64,000 nucleotides of DNA. It comes from Treponema sp. Lineage in GTDB: Bacteria > Spirochaetota > Spirochaetia > Treponematales > Treponemataceae. The notes under the pieces are model-generated. The model did no database searches and was not told the origin of the DNA. It saw only the letters and a program-made list of their open reading frames with translations. The DNA is taken from positions 59,109-123,108 of the forward strand of contig JAFUFU010000001.1 of the NCBI GenBank assembly GCA_017469785.1, read 5' to 3'. Shown here piece by piece: positions 16,978 to 26,472 of the stretch; position 1 is the stretch's first letter; every line of letters starts with the position of its first letter. Both the position numbers and the translations under genes were made by a program.

Positions 16978-17373
16978 TTAGCGGATAAACTGCACATAAG
17001 AATGATAAACAGCCCATTTCATGTTTTTATCATCCTTGAAGAACTTTGTATTGTCACGGCGCAGATAGCGGTAGTTGTAATACATGTTCTCTTTCTTGAA
17101 GTCATCGAGACATTCAAGGACAGTGTTCATTGCTTCGCCCTGATCAAATGAAACTGACAGGCACTGATAGTAGATGTGAGCCTCATCTGTGAGCGGTGTG
17201 TATTCAATCTGAACAGTTGCTGTTTTGTTTGTTGTATGCTGATTCTCAGGGATGATTACGCGTGTTGAAAGATCAACATAATTTGGGTCTTTCTGCAATT
17301 CTTCCAATTCATCAGCAAAGGCAAAACCTGCAAAACAAAAAAGTGCTGCTACAATAGCGATAAATTTCTTCAT
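16978..17373 (-). CDS. Exported hypothetical protein
   Basis: The 131-residue protein starts with a classical signal peptide (MKKFIAIVAALFCFAGFAFA, cleavage near residue 20-22). A mature part rich in Tyr, Asp and Lys follows, without cysteines that would mark a lipoprotein. The start at 17373 has AAGGAGGA 6 nt upstream; an earlier in-frame ATG at 17415 lacks a site. A probable intrinsic terminator follows. The family was not recognised; it is likely periplasmic. Confidence 0.7.
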   Translation of the reverse strand: MKKFIAIVAALFCFAGFAFADELEELQKDPNYVDLSTRVIIPENQHTTNKTATVQIEYTPLTDEAHIYYQCLSVSFDQGEAMNTVLECLDDFKKENMYYNYRYLRRDNTKFFKDDKNMKWAVYHSYVQFIR

Positions 17374-17471
17374 GTTATTCCTCCTTGTTGGGCAATGGGA
17401 ATGCATTCCCTGCAAGTAATTTATACAATATAAATTTAAGACTAATTAGAAAGTTACAAGAATAATGCTCT

Positions 17472-18155
17472 TTAAAAAGTCTTATACTCTATTATTTTAT
17501 CGGTTTCCATAAAAAAATCAAGGGTAACTTTATATCTGCCGGCATCCACACCGATTTTCGGAGGTTCGTGCATGAATACGGTTCCGCTGATTTCTTTGGG
17601 TTTTGTTTTTATCCATTTGCGCTCATAGTTTCTGACGGCATTTTTCAGAGCCTCGCCACATGCTTTTTGGACACCCTCAAATCCCTCGGCAAGCTGTGCG
17701 TAGCCTTCTCCTTTTATTTTCGGATGCATGACGGATTCCCAGCCTTTGTAGACATGAACTTGTGCATCCGAGCGGCGGTATTCTACCCAGCAGTAGAGAA
17801 TTGATTCTTCAACCCATGGTTTTGCATAGGCGATGTTTTTTATTTCTGATTCTGACAAGTCACGGAGCGGTGAGAATTCAAAATATTCCGGAACTCCACG
17901 GGTCTTGTCGTATGGAACATATTCAAATTTCCACCCATAAATCATTCCTGAAAGCAGAAAGGGTGAAATTTCCCTGATTTTCCGAACAGGAAGGGCAAAA
18001 GCGTCCTTTTCTACTTTTTCTACGCCAGGAAAAGCTTCCATTGATGCCCAGAGGGCAAAACGAATCATGCGTTCCTGACTTACATCCTGGGCGAACATGA
18101 GTGGCGATATAAAGAGAAGAAGGGTAAGAATTATCTTCTGTAAGCGTTTTTCCAT
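17472..18155 (-). CDS. Exported hypothetical protein
   Basis: The ~227-residue protein starts with a signal peptide (MEKRLQKIILTLLLFISPLMFAQ). Its mature domain has no motif I recognise; it ends in a beta-strand-rich segment (RYKVTLDFFMETDKI). The start at 18155 lies 25 bp inside the 3' end of the rhomboid gene, so the two are coupled. An upstream start at 18200 would bury the signal peptide and is less likely. No lipobox cysteine is present. Confidence 0.65.
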   Translation of the reverse strand: MEKRLQKIILTLLLFISPLMFAQDVSQERMIRFALWASMEAFPGVEKVEKDAFALPVRKIREISPFLLSGMIYGWKFEYVPYDKTRGVPEYFEFSPLRDLSESEIKNIAYAKPWVEESILYCWVEYRRSDAQVHVYKGWESVMHPKIKGEGYAQLAEGFEGVQKACGEALKNAVRNYERKWIKTKPKEISGTVFMHEPPKIGVDAGRYKVTLDFFMETDKIIEYKTF

Positions 18156-18796
18156 ACTTGAATCGGATGAACTCCCATGCGGGCAATAAAATACAGCCAC
18201 GCGAACGCAAATCCAGCCAGGTGCGTCATGTGGGCGACATTGCTTGATGACACGAACTGACTTACAAATTCAATGACTCCATAGCCCAAGACCATGAGCG
18301 GGGCAGGAACTGGAAGCAGTCCCCATATATAGATTATCGACCGGGGAAAGAGGACTGCGTAGGCAAAAAGAAGGCCGTAAATTGCACCACTGGCTCCGAT
18401 TAATGAAATAGCGAACGTCCAGGGTTGTATTCCGTTCATCATGAGAAATTTGCCGAAAGCGTAATACATGCCTAAGGAAAAGAGTCCGCTGCATACCCCA
18501 ATGACAAAATACATGAGAAGGAATTCTTTCGAGCCGAGAGCCTTTTCTATCGCCGTACCAAAAATCAACAGGGCGAGCATATTGAAGAACAGATGGCTTA
18601 TGTCACCGTGGACGAACATATAGGTGACAAGCTGCCAGAAATAATGCCCGTAGACGAAGCCGATGACGCTCAGCCCAAAAAAATTTTTATTTACAGAGAG
18701 AAAAGTGAACAGAAAATGTACGGCAGTATTGATTATGACAAGTGCAAATGCTGCCCGGAAAAAAGAATACTGGAATGGCTTTCTTAAAGGATTCAT
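18131..18796 (-). CDS. Rhomboid-family intramembrane serine protease
   Basis: The 221-residue protein has about six membrane spans and the rhomboid signatures. HGDISHLFFNM follows the first loop, the nucleophile serine is S136 in GASGAIYG, and the general base is H192 in HMTHLAGFAF. It cleaves transmembrane substrates within the inner membrane. It lies between a diguanylate cyclase gene (12 bp upstream) and an exported-protein gene that it overlaps. That neighbour could be a substrate or partner, but this is only context. Confidence 0.9.
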   Translation of the reverse strand: MNPLRKPFQYSFFRAAFALVIINTAVHFLFTFLSVNKNFFGLSVIGFVYGHYFWQLVTYMFVHGDISHLFFNMLALLIFGTAIEKALGSKEFLLMYFVIGVCSGLFSLGMYYAFGKFLMMNGIQPWTFAISLIGASGAIYGLLFAYAVLFPRSIIYIWGLLPVPAPLMVLGYGVIEFVSQFVSSSNVAHMTHLAGFAFAWLYFIARMGVHPIQVWKNAYRR

Positions 18797-18808
18797 TGTA
18801 CCCCGCTG

Positions 18809-19921
18809 CTATTTCTCAAGGGTGATATCAGAAATAATCTTTGGGTCTGCAAAAGTGACTCGGTTTCTGCCGCTGCGCTTGGAAACATAAAGAGCCTGAT
18901 CTGCCTGATCAACGAGCTGCTTTGCGGATGTGACAGGATTTTCTTTGGTATCGAAAGTAGCGACGCCCAATGAGATAGTGACTTTTACATGCTGGTCTTC
19001 GTAACAGAAATCAAACTGCTCAACCTTGCTTCTGATTCGCTCTGCAACGATAAGCGCGTCTTCGGTTTTTGTCTCGTTGAGAAGAACGGTAAATTCCTCG
19101 CCTCCGTATCGCGATGCCAAATCCTGACCGCGAATGCTTGATTTGATAATCTTTGCGACTGTCTGAAGAACATAGTCACCACATGCGTGGCCATATGTAT
19201 CGTTGAAACGCTTGAAGAAATCTATGTCGAACATGATGACAGAAAGGTTTCCTTCGTTTGCAAGGGCGTTGTCAAGCTTATCGGTGAGTACGTTATAGAA
19301 GAAATATTTGAGCTTTAGATGCGTCATCATGTCGGTCGAAGAGCGTTCGAGAAGAGCCGCATTGTTTATTGCGACGGAAGACAGTGATGCGATAATCGTG
19401 AGCTGCTCTTTTTCGTAATCCGTGTAGCTGGCGTCTTCTGCGAGGGTAATCCGTTCTCCAAGCAAAAGAATTCCGTTCAGGTGATTGTGCTGGACAAGAG
19501 GGATGATGAGCGACGGTTTGAGCGTGGTAATCATGTTCAAATCTGTAGAGTCTGGGAGCTTTGAGACTAGCTCATCAACTGTATAGGCTGCGTTGCTGGA
19601 TTCAAGAAGCTCCACAATTGGATTTGAGACAGGAATCACATAAGAAATATTCGGATTTGGATCCATGCCGTTGTAGTTGGAATCAAGATGAAAAGAATCA
19701 GCGTCAAGCGCGTTCAGAACAAAGATACCGGCACCGAGGACATGAAACTGACCCATGCATGTATATAGGACAGATTCAATCAAAGTTGAGAATTCAAGTG
19801 TTGAACATAGTGAAAGAGAAATTTCGAGGAGCTGTTGCAAATCATAGATTTTCTTTTCGTATTCGCGTACAAGAGAGTCTGTGTTTGTTTCCTGCAACTG
19901 TTCAGTCATTTCATTGGTCAT
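18809..19921 (-). CDS. GAF-GGDEF diguanylate cyclase
   Basis: The 370-residue soluble protein has a coiled-coil start, a GAF-like sensor at about residues 35-190, and a C-terminal GGDEF domain. The active site reads GGEEF (residues 273-277), and the RxxD inhibitory site RGQD lies exactly five residues upstream (264-267). It should make cyclic di-GMP and be product-inhibited. The usual TGLxNR entry motif is degenerate (MTHLKLKYFF). Its ATG lies inside the last codons of the upstream coiled-coil gene (11-bp overlap). Confidence 0.9.
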   Translation of the reverse strand: MTNEMTEQLQETNTDSLVREYEKKIYDLQQLLEISLSLCSTLEFSTLIESVLYTCMGQFHVLGAGIFVLNALDADSFHLDSNYNGMDPNPNISYVIPVSNPIVELLESSNAAYTVDELVSKLPDSTDLNMITTLKPSLIIPLVQHNHLNGILLLGERITLAEDASYTDYEKEQLTIIASLSSVAINNAALLERSSTDMMTHLKLKYFFYNVLTDKLDNALANEGNLSVIMFDIDFFKRFNDTYGHACGDYVLQTVAKIIKSSIRGQDLASRYGGEEFTVLLNETKTEDALIVAERIRSKVEQFDFCYEDQHVKVTISLGVATFDTKENPVTSAKQLVDQADQALYVSKRSGRNRVTFADPKIISDITLEK

Positions 19922-21512
19922 GGTTGTTCTCTATTTCGCCAATAATTGCATAATTTTTCATAATTTTAAGGAAGAGCTTCCAATTTTCTTGCTGCTGCTC
20001 AATCATTCCCGCTCCGTCGTGATTTCGCGCAGACGTAAGAAGCACCTTAATATTAGAAACCATATCAGACTTTGATTTTTTTGAGTCAACAATAAGCTCG
20101 CCAATCTCAATATACAACTGGTACAAGATTTTTGATGTTTCTTGAATCAGTTTATGAGCCTGATTATTTATATTATCGACCAAAGAGCCTACCTTTTTAA
20201 GGAAATCTTGATTTGCACGGCTGTCTTGAATCAATCCCCGGAGCTCTGCCTCGTCGTTCGGTCCGTTTCGTTCAAATGACTTTTCAAATTCTTCGATTTG
20301 GTTTTCGATTTCATTCATTGCGTAAATCGAAGAGGAGAAATCAGCTTTGTAGCTTTGGTTGTTGAAGAAACCTTCGATAACGATATTGTTGAGCACTGTC
20401 TTTACGCTTGTTGTTATGAAGGTCTGCATGAAGGTCTTGAGGACTTGGAGTGGCGTTATCCAGATGAAAGAGTAGGGAGTTTCTGAGCGGAGATATTCGT
20501 TTGTCTGGGAGTTATAGACGTTAAGTTCCTCCAGCTTCTGGTCTCCGAACAGCTCTTTGATTTCAAATGAGACGGTGTAATCCTTGATTTCGCCTTTGAT
20601 ACGCTCGCTGTCTGACGCAAATCGTTTCTGCATGTATTCGATGAATCCTTTGAGCGAGTTTGAGCGGTAGGTTGCGAATTGGAATGTTATGTTCGAGTCC
20701 TTTTTTCCGAGACAGATAATCTTTTTCATGACATCGGACGTAAGGTACTTTGTAAAGACTGAGTTTATTTTTTTGAGGTTTGAGGAAAGGTTTGATTTTT
20801 CTGATTCTGACAGCGGCTGGCCTGTGAGAAGCTCCTTGAGCGCGAAAATCGCCTTTTCTTCGGCTGTGTTAATTTTGAGGCTGCCTGTCAGATAATACAA
20901 ATCCTGAAGTATCGGTGCGGCTGACTCTGTCGGAACGGCGGTTACCAGCCCAAGGGAAGTGGAGGCCAATCCGTCGAAATTCTGGTCAAACAGATGAACC
21001 ATGTTTATGTAGTTGAAGTGACAGATGTCCGCAAGCTGCTTGAGCGATGAAAGAGTTTCGTCGATTTTCATGAATCCCGGTGCGGTAAGCTGCTTGAGAA
21101 GCGCTTCCAGGGCGCGCTTTTGGACTTCGATGACTTTGTTCATTGGCAGGTCAGAGTCCATAATCTGTGCCTTACGGGCTTCATATTCCAGGCTCTCAAG
21201 TTTTTTCTGAGACGGCTCGTCGAATCCTGTGATAATCAGTTCCGATTCAAATCTTCCGTTGCGCGGAATGTCCTCGGTGTTGATAGTTTTTGAAAGAATA
21301 TCATCAATGGGCTTCGTGTTTTCGTAAAGGACTCGGAAAAGCTCCGCGAAGTTCGGCTGGAGAAAACCGTTTTTGATAATCTGAGACGGAAGAAGCTTCA
21401 GCTCGCTTTCTATTTTTCGCATTTCAATGCGCTTCTTGACCTCTGGAGACGAGCTAAGAAAAATAGATTCAAAAAATTCCTTTAATACCCTCAAAAAACC
21501 CATAGTATCCAT
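19911..21512 (-). CDS. Spirochaetal conserved protein (DUF5312-like)
   Basis: The 533-residue protein is mostly helical and cytoplasmic, with no signal or membrane segment. The N-terminus FLRVLKEFFESIFLSSSPEVKKR and the overall length recall a treponemal family of unknown function that I believe is DUF5312; this label is from memory. An alternative start lies three codons later. It overlaps the diguanylate cyclase gene, suggesting a functional link with c-di-GMP signalling, not proven. Confidence 0.65.
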   Translation of the reverse strand: MDTMGFLRVLKEFFESIFLSSSPEVKKRIEMRKIESELKLLPSQIIKNGFLQPNFAELFRVLYENTKPIDDILSKTINTEDIPRNGRFESELIITGFDEPSQKKLESLEYEARKAQIMDSDLPMNKVIEVQKRALEALLKQLTAPGFMKIDETLSSLKQLADICHFNYINMVHLFDQNFDGLASTSLGLVTAVPTESAAPILQDLYYLTGSLKINTAEEKAIFALKELLTGQPLSESEKSNLSSNLKKINSVFTKYLTSDVMKKIICLGKKDSNITFQFATYRSNSLKGFIEYMQKRFASDSERIKGEIKDYTVSFEIKELFGDQKLEELNVYNSQTNEYLRSETPYSFIWITPLQVLKTFMQTFITTSVKTVLNNIVIEGFFNNQSYKADFSSSIYAMNEIENQIEEFEKSFERNGPNDEAELRGLIQDSRANQDFLKKVGSLVDNINNQAHKLIQETSKILYQLYIEIGELIVDSKKSKSDMVSNIKVLLTSARNHDGAGMIEQQQENWKLFLKIMKNYAIIGEIENNHDQ

Positions 21513-21612
21513 TGTAGTAGCTTAGCGGTTTTTTTACAAGATTTTAAAGTTTGTATTTTTCCGTTCGGACTTTGCGCTTGCTTTTTCGGAATTTCGGACG
21601 TATCATTAATTG

Positions 21613-22344
21613 ATGGAATTTTATGAAAATATCGCCGAATACTATGATGAACTGTACCCGGCCAGTGATGACATGAAATCATTTTACGCAGAAGAAGGCA
21701 AGGAGTATGTCGCTCCCATAAAATACCTGAGCATAGGCTGTGGGACAGGCACGTTCGAGCACTTTCTTGCCAAAGAGGGGGCCGATGTCACCGGCCTCGA
21801 AACTGTGCCGTCTTTGATTGAGTCCGCAAATCGCAAGCGTCGCACACAGCTTATGGCCCTCAGATTTTTCCAGATGTCCAGCCTTGAAATGTGCCGTTTT
21901 CTGGGAAAATCTTTCTATAATATTATATTCATTCCTGACAATCGGATTATCTTCACTCACGACAGCACGCTGATGGCAAAATTCTTTTATGATTGCAGGC
22001 AGCTCCTTGCTCCTGAAGGAAAACTCGTGCTAACCGTGCCGAATTTCCAGAAATTCTCTGCCTCGCCGGTCGCAAAACTTCCTGTTCGTGAAAGCATTCG
22101 TGTCCGCCTGTTCTCAAAAATCAAGACGGAAGCGGACGGCCGAAAATACCTTGTGCAAGATTTGGAGACAGGCAACGGCAAGAAAATTTCCGTTACTGAA
22201 AATGCCGAAATATTCCCGCTCACTAAAAACCAGATTGAACAGTACGCAAAAGAAGTCGGATTCACGAAATTCAGATTCTACGGAAACTATTCGCGCGGAG
22301 ATTTCACTTCGGATTCCGATGAGCTTATCGTAGTGATTTCCTGA
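21613..22344 (+). CDS. Class I SAM-dependent methyltransferase
   Basis: The ~243-residue protein has motif I YLSIGCGTGTFEHFLA and an acidic residue after strand 2 (VTGLETVPSLI). Motif IV is unusual (NIIFIPDNRIIFTHD), and the post-motif is LLAPEGKLVLTVPNF. The N-terminus FYENIAEYYDELYP is typical of small-molecule methyltransferases. The substrate is unknown. The frame also allows a TTG one codon earlier; neither start has a good RBS. It is transcribed away from the DUF5312-like gene. Confidence 0.8.
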   Translation: MEFYENIAEYYDELYPASDDMKSFYAEEGKEYVAPIKYLSIGCGTGTFEHFLAKEGADVTGLETVPSLIESANRKRRTQLMALRFFQMSSLEMCRFLGKSFYNIIFIPDNRIIFTHDSTLMAKFFYDCRQLLAPEGKLVLTVPNFQKFSASPVAKLPVRESIRVRLFSKIKTEADGRKYLVQDLETGNGKKISVTENAEIFPLTKNQIEQYAKEVGFTKFRFYGNYSRGDFTSDSDELIVVIS

Positions 22345-22360
22345 AAATCAGCAGTGAATC

Positions 22361-23293
22361 TTAATTTATTCGCCATTTACCGTTTTCTTTTATAAAACGG
22401 CTTGCGGGAATCTCAAGCAGGCGTCCGTCTTCGCTCAGCATCCGGATAATCTGCTTGATTGGGTTCACGTCAGTTATCCTAAAATTTGCCCCGTCATAAT
22501 GAATGTGAAGTCCTTCTGACGGAAGTTTTTTCCGTGCCTCAGCGTACCAGTTGTATTCATAGCTCAGACAGCACAACAGGCGGCCGCATTGTCCGGAAAT
22601 CTTTGTTGAGTTGAGGGATAGGTTCTGCTCCTTTGCCATTTTGATGGATACTGGCGGAAGTTTGTCGCGGATAGAATGACAGCAGTAGGGGCGCCCGCAT
22701 ACGCCAAGCCCGCCGATTATCCGGCTTTCATCGCGGACGCCGATTTGCCGCAGCTCAATACGCATCTTGAAAACGCTGACTAAATCTTTGACAAGCTCGC
22801 GGAAGTCAACGCGGTTCTCGCTTGAGAAGAAGAAAAGCGCTTTTGATTCCTCAAGCAGGAAGTGGACGGCCACGAGTTTCATATCAAGACCGTGCTCGAG
22901 AACTTTTTCCTTGAAAATCCTGAATGCATCATCCTCTTTGAGGCTGAGCTCCTTGAATTTCTGCAGGTCCTCGTCGTTCGCCTTGCGTTCGATTTTGACG
23001 ATATCAGAAGGCCTAAGACCGAGCGGATGTTTTGCCCTTCCCAGAATCATTGCAAGGTCTTTTCCGTAGCGGGTCGGAATGATGACATAATCGCCGTTCT
23101 TCAAGTCCTCGAATTTTTCGGGAACGGTAGCGTAAACGCCTTCGCTGGAATATTCAAGGCGGCACAGATAGAGGATTTTAGGATAGACAAAATGCTCTGA
23201 GCCTTCTTCCTCGTAGCTTTTATATTCTGCATCCTCAAGCTTTGAAATATCCTCTTCGCTTTCGGTTATATCCTGTTCAAAAATGTCGCTCAT
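22361..23293 (-). CDS. RicT/YaaT-type PSP1 domain protein
   Basis: The 310-residue protein contains the PSP1 domain, with the cysteine clusters GVCGRPYCCHS and GQCGRLLCCLSYE that coordinate iron-sulfur clusters in the Bacillus RicT (YaaT) complex. The acidic N-terminal ~45 residues are outside the domain. In Bacillus the protein works with RicA and RicF in mRNA maturation and phosphorelay control. YaaR lies directly upstream, as yaaR lies near yaaT in Bacillus, which supports the call. Confidence 0.88.
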   Translation of the reverse strand: MSDIFEQDITESEEDISKLEDAEYKSYEEEGSEHFVYPKILYLCRLEYSSEGVYATVPEKFEDLKNGDYVIIPTRYGKDLAMILGRAKHPLGLRPSDIVKIERKANDEDLQKFKELSLKEDDAFRIFKEKVLEHGLDMKLVAVHFLLEESKALFFFSSENRVDFRELVKDLVSVFKMRIELRQIGVRDESRIIGGLGVCGRPYCCHSIRDKLPPVSIKMAKEQNLSLNSTKISGQCGRLLCCLSYEYNWYAEARKKLPSEGLHIHYDGANFRITDVNPIKQIIRMLSEDGRLLEIPASRFIKENGKWRIN

Positions 23294-23308
23294 TATTTTA
23301 CTCCGTTT

Positions 23309-23854
23309 TTATTCCGCCATCAGGTCGACTATCATGCCGTTGATTTCCTCAACCCGGGCCAGAAGGTTCAGATTTGCACCATGCAAAATCAGCATTTCGG
23401 ATGCCAGCTGGTTCAGTTTTTTGTCAATGACTTGAATCTGGTACATTGGCTTGATAATCCTGCCGCTCCGTAATTTTTTCTGCTCGCGTGTCGTTATGAA
23501 ATTATAATTGATTTTTACAATATATTTCATAAATTGACTGACTTTTTTGCGATATTTTTCCATGGCCTCAAGGTTCTGGCGCGTTTTCAGCTCGTCTCCT
23601 GCAAGGTCCATTTCATCTTTCAGAAAGACAATTGCTTCTTCTTCGCTCATGCCTGTAAGTTCAACAGGAAATCCTTCGGAGATAAGCTGGGAAGATTCCT
23701 GATTTTTCGACAGGAAAGATGCGAAGGATGCTTTTTCTTTTTTGGGTGCCTCCCGTGTTTTCTGCTGCGCCATTTGCTGAGAGGCCGCCTGAGTTGCCGC
23801 GAAATAAAGTGATTGGGTATTAAGCTGCGAATTTACTGATGAGACTTCAGCCAT
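23309..23854 (-). CDS. YaaR family protein (DUF327)
   Basis: The 181-residue protein has a Gln/Ala/Lys-rich N-terminus and a helical C-terminal DUF327 domain (MEKYRKKVSQFMKYI, IQVIDKKLNQLASEM). The function of the family is unknown. It shares a base with the bactofilin stop and lies 15 bp before the RicT gene, so it belongs to a bactofilin-yaaR-ricT transcript. Confidence 0.82.
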   Translation of the reverse strand: MAEVSSVNSQLNTQSLYFAATQAASQQMAQQKTREAPKKEKASFASFLSKNQESSQLISEGFPVELTGMSEEEAIVFLKDEMDLAGDELKTRQNLEAMEKYRKKVSQFMKYIVKINYNFITTREQKKLRSGRIIKPMYQIQVIDKKLNQLASEMLILHGANLNLLARVEEINGMIVDLMAE

Positions 23855-24261
23855 TAAATTGCCTTGCCGCGAATGCTCTGCTCATTTGAGAAACGCTCTG
23901 TCATTCTTGCGAATTCTTCGTCGTCTTTGAGGGCGATGCAGTGTCCGTGTAAAATAACGTTTTCCTCAATCTCCAGTTTTTTTGTGAAGATATTTCCGAT
24001 GACCGCAGATGAAGAGAGAAGTTTTATTCCGTTGGGAGCGTAAATATCTCCGAGAACGATGCCGCCGATAACCGTTGAGAGTGCGCTTATGCTTCCGTTG
24101 ATGCGGGCTTTGTCTCCGATTATGATATTTCCTGTGGATTCGAGATTGCCGTCAATATCACCGTCCACGCGGATAAAACCGTTCGCATGAACGTCGCCAG
24201 AAACAGCAGAGCCAAGACCGATTATCGTGTTAATTGAAATATCATCAGTGAGAAATGCCAT
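23854..24261 (-). CDS. Bactofilin (polymer-forming cytoskeletal protein)
   Basis: The 135-residue protein has the repetitive right-handed beta-helix pattern of bactofilins (IIGLGSAVSGDVHANG, IRVDGDIDGNLES, IIIGDKARINGSI, GDIYAPNGI). Bactofilins polymerise without nucleotide at the membrane and place cell-wall enzymes. The M23 peptidase gene ends 2 bp upstream, a pairing known from several phyla in which bactofilin localises the peptidase. A role in cell shape or cell-pole organisation is likely (inference). Confidence 0.92.
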   Translation of the reverse strand: MAFLTDDISINTIIGLGSAVSGDVHANGFIRVDGDIDGNLESTGNIIIGDKARINGSISALSTVIGGIVLGDIYAPNGIKLLSSSAVIGNIFTKKLEIEENVILHGHCIALKDDEEFARMTERFSNEQSIRGKAI

Positions 24262-24263
24262 GG

Positions 24264-25295
24264 TTATTTTGCGACTTTGATATTCACATATTTAGCCGGA
24301 TCTACGACATCGGAACCGATGTGAACTTCATAATGAAGGTGCGGACCGGTGGAAATTCCTGTGCTTCCGATATAGCCGATAACGTCACGCTGAGAGACGA
24401 ACTGGCCTTTTTTGACGCGTGTTGATGCCATATGGCAGTATCGGGTGTAGATTCCGTGCTTGTGCTTGATGATTACATAGTTTCCGAAACCTGAGTCATA
24501 GGCGACCGTTACGACCTGACCATTTGCCGTTGCAAGAATCGGGTCGCCGCTTCGCCATGTAGAGATGTCCAGACCCTTGTGAATGTACCAGTTGCCCGTA
24601 ATCGGGTGTGTTGTTTGACCGAACGGCTGAGATACGTGACCGATGCCTCCACGGACCGGCCAAATGTTCGGAATGTCGGCAAAAAGCGTTTCCTGACTTT
24701 CGAGCATTTTTCCAATCTGCTCAATCGGCTGGATTGCGCTTTCCAGATAAGATGAAAGCTGACGCATATCAGATGCTTCTTTGGTAGAACCTGAAACTGT
24801 GTCTTTTGTGTCGAAAAGCGAATTCAAGTCGCTGTCAGATACAGAGGCTTTTGCGACAGTGCTTGACTGATTGATTCCAAGAAGGGAGAGAGTTTGGGAA
24901 AGGGATGAACGGAAGCGTTTTGCCGTTTGCAGGACATTGTTGTTTTCGTCGCGGAGCTCATCAAAACTTGCAAGGAGCTCACGGTTTTCACGCATCGAGC
25001 GGGCAAGCTCTTCACGGATACCTGCATCCTGTTTTTTGAAATAGATGAAAGCCGATGCAATTCCGATTACAAGAATGATTCCAAAAGCGAGTGCAAAGAC
25101 GTTCGTGCGGAAGTTGATTACTTTGCTCTGCGAGTGGGGAACAATCATGATAGTGAGCTTTGAATCGCAGACACGGAATGCCTTGACGAAAAATCTTCCG
25201 GTACAGTTAAGGAGACGTTGCAAGCCGTGCAATAAAGACGAGACTACGTTTTTTTCGATTTTTTTATAATGTCGTGTTCTTGCCAAATCATTCAC
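24264..25295 (-). CDS. Membrane-anchored M23 (LytM-type) peptidoglycan endopeptidase
   Basis: The 343-residue protein has one transmembrane segment (FALAFGIILVIGIASAFIYF), a coiled-coil stalk (residues ~90-130) and a C-terminal M23 domain. Zinc and catalytic motifs are complete: HKGLDIS (H and D), then GPHLHYEVH. Such enzymes cut peptide cross-links in peptidoglycan. The gene heads the run M23-bactofilin-yaaR-ricT with 0-15 bp spacings, indicating one operon and joint action in cell shape. Confidence 0.93.
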   Translation of the reverse strand: MNDLARTRHYKKIEKNVVSSLLHGLQRLLNCTGRFFVKAFRVCDSKLTIMIVPHSQSKVINFRTNVFALAFGIILVIGIASAFIYFKKQDAGIREELARSMRENRELLASFDELRDENNNVLQTAKRFRSSLSQTLSLLGINQSSTVAKASVSDSDLNSLFDTKDTVSGSTKEASDMRQLSSYLESAIQPIEQIGKMLESQETLFADIPNIWPVRGGIGHVSQPFGQTTHPITGNWYIHKGLDISTWRSGDPILATANGQVVTVAYDSGFGNYVIIKHKHGIYTRYCHMASTRVKKGQFVSQRDVIGYIGSTGISTGPHLHYEVHIGSDVVDPAKYVNIKVAK

Positions 25296-25424
25296 TCCAA
25301 AAGTAAACGAAATTTATTTTTAGATAATTCCTAAAAATATATCATACTATGAGAAACTGTGTCAAACATGCTTGACTTCATATACTGAATATCGGCGAAA
25401 AATAAGGCGGCAAGCACTCAAATT

Positions 25425-26426
25425 TCAGATAAAATTCCTGAAAACTTGCTTGTAGTCTTCAATGGATTCTGCGGCGACGATTTCTTTTCTCAGCGCGGCC
25501 CCGCCTTCGATTCCTTTTGAATAGGCGCAAAAACGCTTGCGGGCATCTCGGCATGCAGAAAGTTCTCCCATATCCTGCACCAGCAATTCAAGTTCACGGA
25601 AGCCTGCGCGAATCCGCTTTTCTACGGGAATTTCGGTAATTGTGCCTTTGGTGAGGAATTCCTTGGTTTTTGTGAACAGGAAGGGATTTCCCATGGCTCC
25701 GCGGGCGAACATCACCGCGTCAACAGCAGTCTCTTCAAGCATTCGTTTCGCGTCCTCGGGTGTGAAAGCGTCTCCGCTCCCGAATACGGGGATTTTTTGA
25801 GAGCCGGCTGTTTTTTCTGCAACGAATTTGACAAGCTCGGCCAGAGCCATCCAGTCTGATTTACCTTCGTAGCCCTGTGCCCGGGTGCGGCCGTGCATGG
25901 TGATTGCCGACACTCCTGCCTTGATGGCGGCCTCGGCACATTCCTTCCATGTGATGTGCTCCGCGTCCCAGCCGAGCCGGAATTTCACGGTGACGGGAAC
26001 TTTTCCTTCGGCAGCCTTCACCACTGCGCTTACAATTTTAAAAAGATGCTCCGGGTCTCTTGTGAGGGCGCTTCCGGCATTTGACTTGATGATTTTGGGA
26101 ACCGGACAGCCACCGTTTATGTCGATGCACTCGGCCGTGGTTTTCTCAAGGACGATTCTTGTGGCCTGGGCCATGGTTTCGGGATTTCCGCCGAAAATCT
26201 GCACGGCATAGGCCTTTTCGTTGGGGGCGCGGGCCATGAGAAGTTCGGTTTTTTCGTTGCCCCGTGTTAGTGCCTCGGAACTGACCATTTCGGTGTAGGC
26301 AAAATCCGCTCCACAATCCGCACAGATAGAGCGAAAGGCACGGTCAGAATAACCTGCTACAGGAGCGAGAAACAAATTTCCGCCAAGAGAAAGCTTGCCG
26401 ATTTGTACTGGATGATATAAAGCCAT
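25425..26426 (-). CDS. dus: tRNA-dihydrouridine synthase (DusB-like)
   Basis: The ~333-residue protein shows Dus motifs: FLAPVAGYSDRAFR (FMN phosphate region), INGGCPVPKIIKSNAGSAL with the catalytic cysteine, VKFRLGW, MHGRTRAQGYEGKSDW, and MFARGAMGNPF. It reduces uridine to dihydrouridine in tRNA D-loops with FMN and NADPH. The start at 26426 gives the family N-terminus; the frame runs to 26468 but crosses a hairpin there. No RBS is seen, and TATAAT lies just before the ATG, so a leaderless message is possible. Confidence 0.9.
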   Translation of the reverse strand: MALYHPVQIGKLSLGGNLFLAPVAGYSDRAFRSICADCGADFAYTEMVSSEALTRGNEKTELLMARAPNEKAYAVQIFGGNPETMAQATRIVLEKTTAECIDINGGCPVPKIIKSNAGSALTRDPEHLFKIVSAVVKAAEGKVPVTVKFRLGWDAEHITWKECAEAAIKAGVSAITMHGRTRAQGYEGKSDWMALAELVKFVAEKTAGSQKIPVFGSGDAFTPEDAKRMLEETAVDAVMFARGAMGNPFLFTKTKEFLTKGTITEIPVEKRIRAGFRELELLVQDMGELSACRDARKRFCAYSKGIEGGAALRKEIVAAESIEDYKQVFRNFI

Positions 26427-26442
26427 AATTATATTATAAAAT

Positions 26443-26461
26443 GCCCCGCACGGAATGCGGG
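26443..26461 (-). terminator. Hairpin after the tatD-like gene
   Basis: CCCCGCA and TGCGGGG form a perfect 7-bp stem with a 5-nt loop, 12 bp past the tatD stop. On the minus strand it is followed by CATTTTATAA. It may act as a weak terminator separating tatD from dus. A similar CCCCGC/GCGGGG hairpin occurs at 49107-49124. Confidence 0.5.
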
Positions 26462-26472
26462 GAAACATCGAG

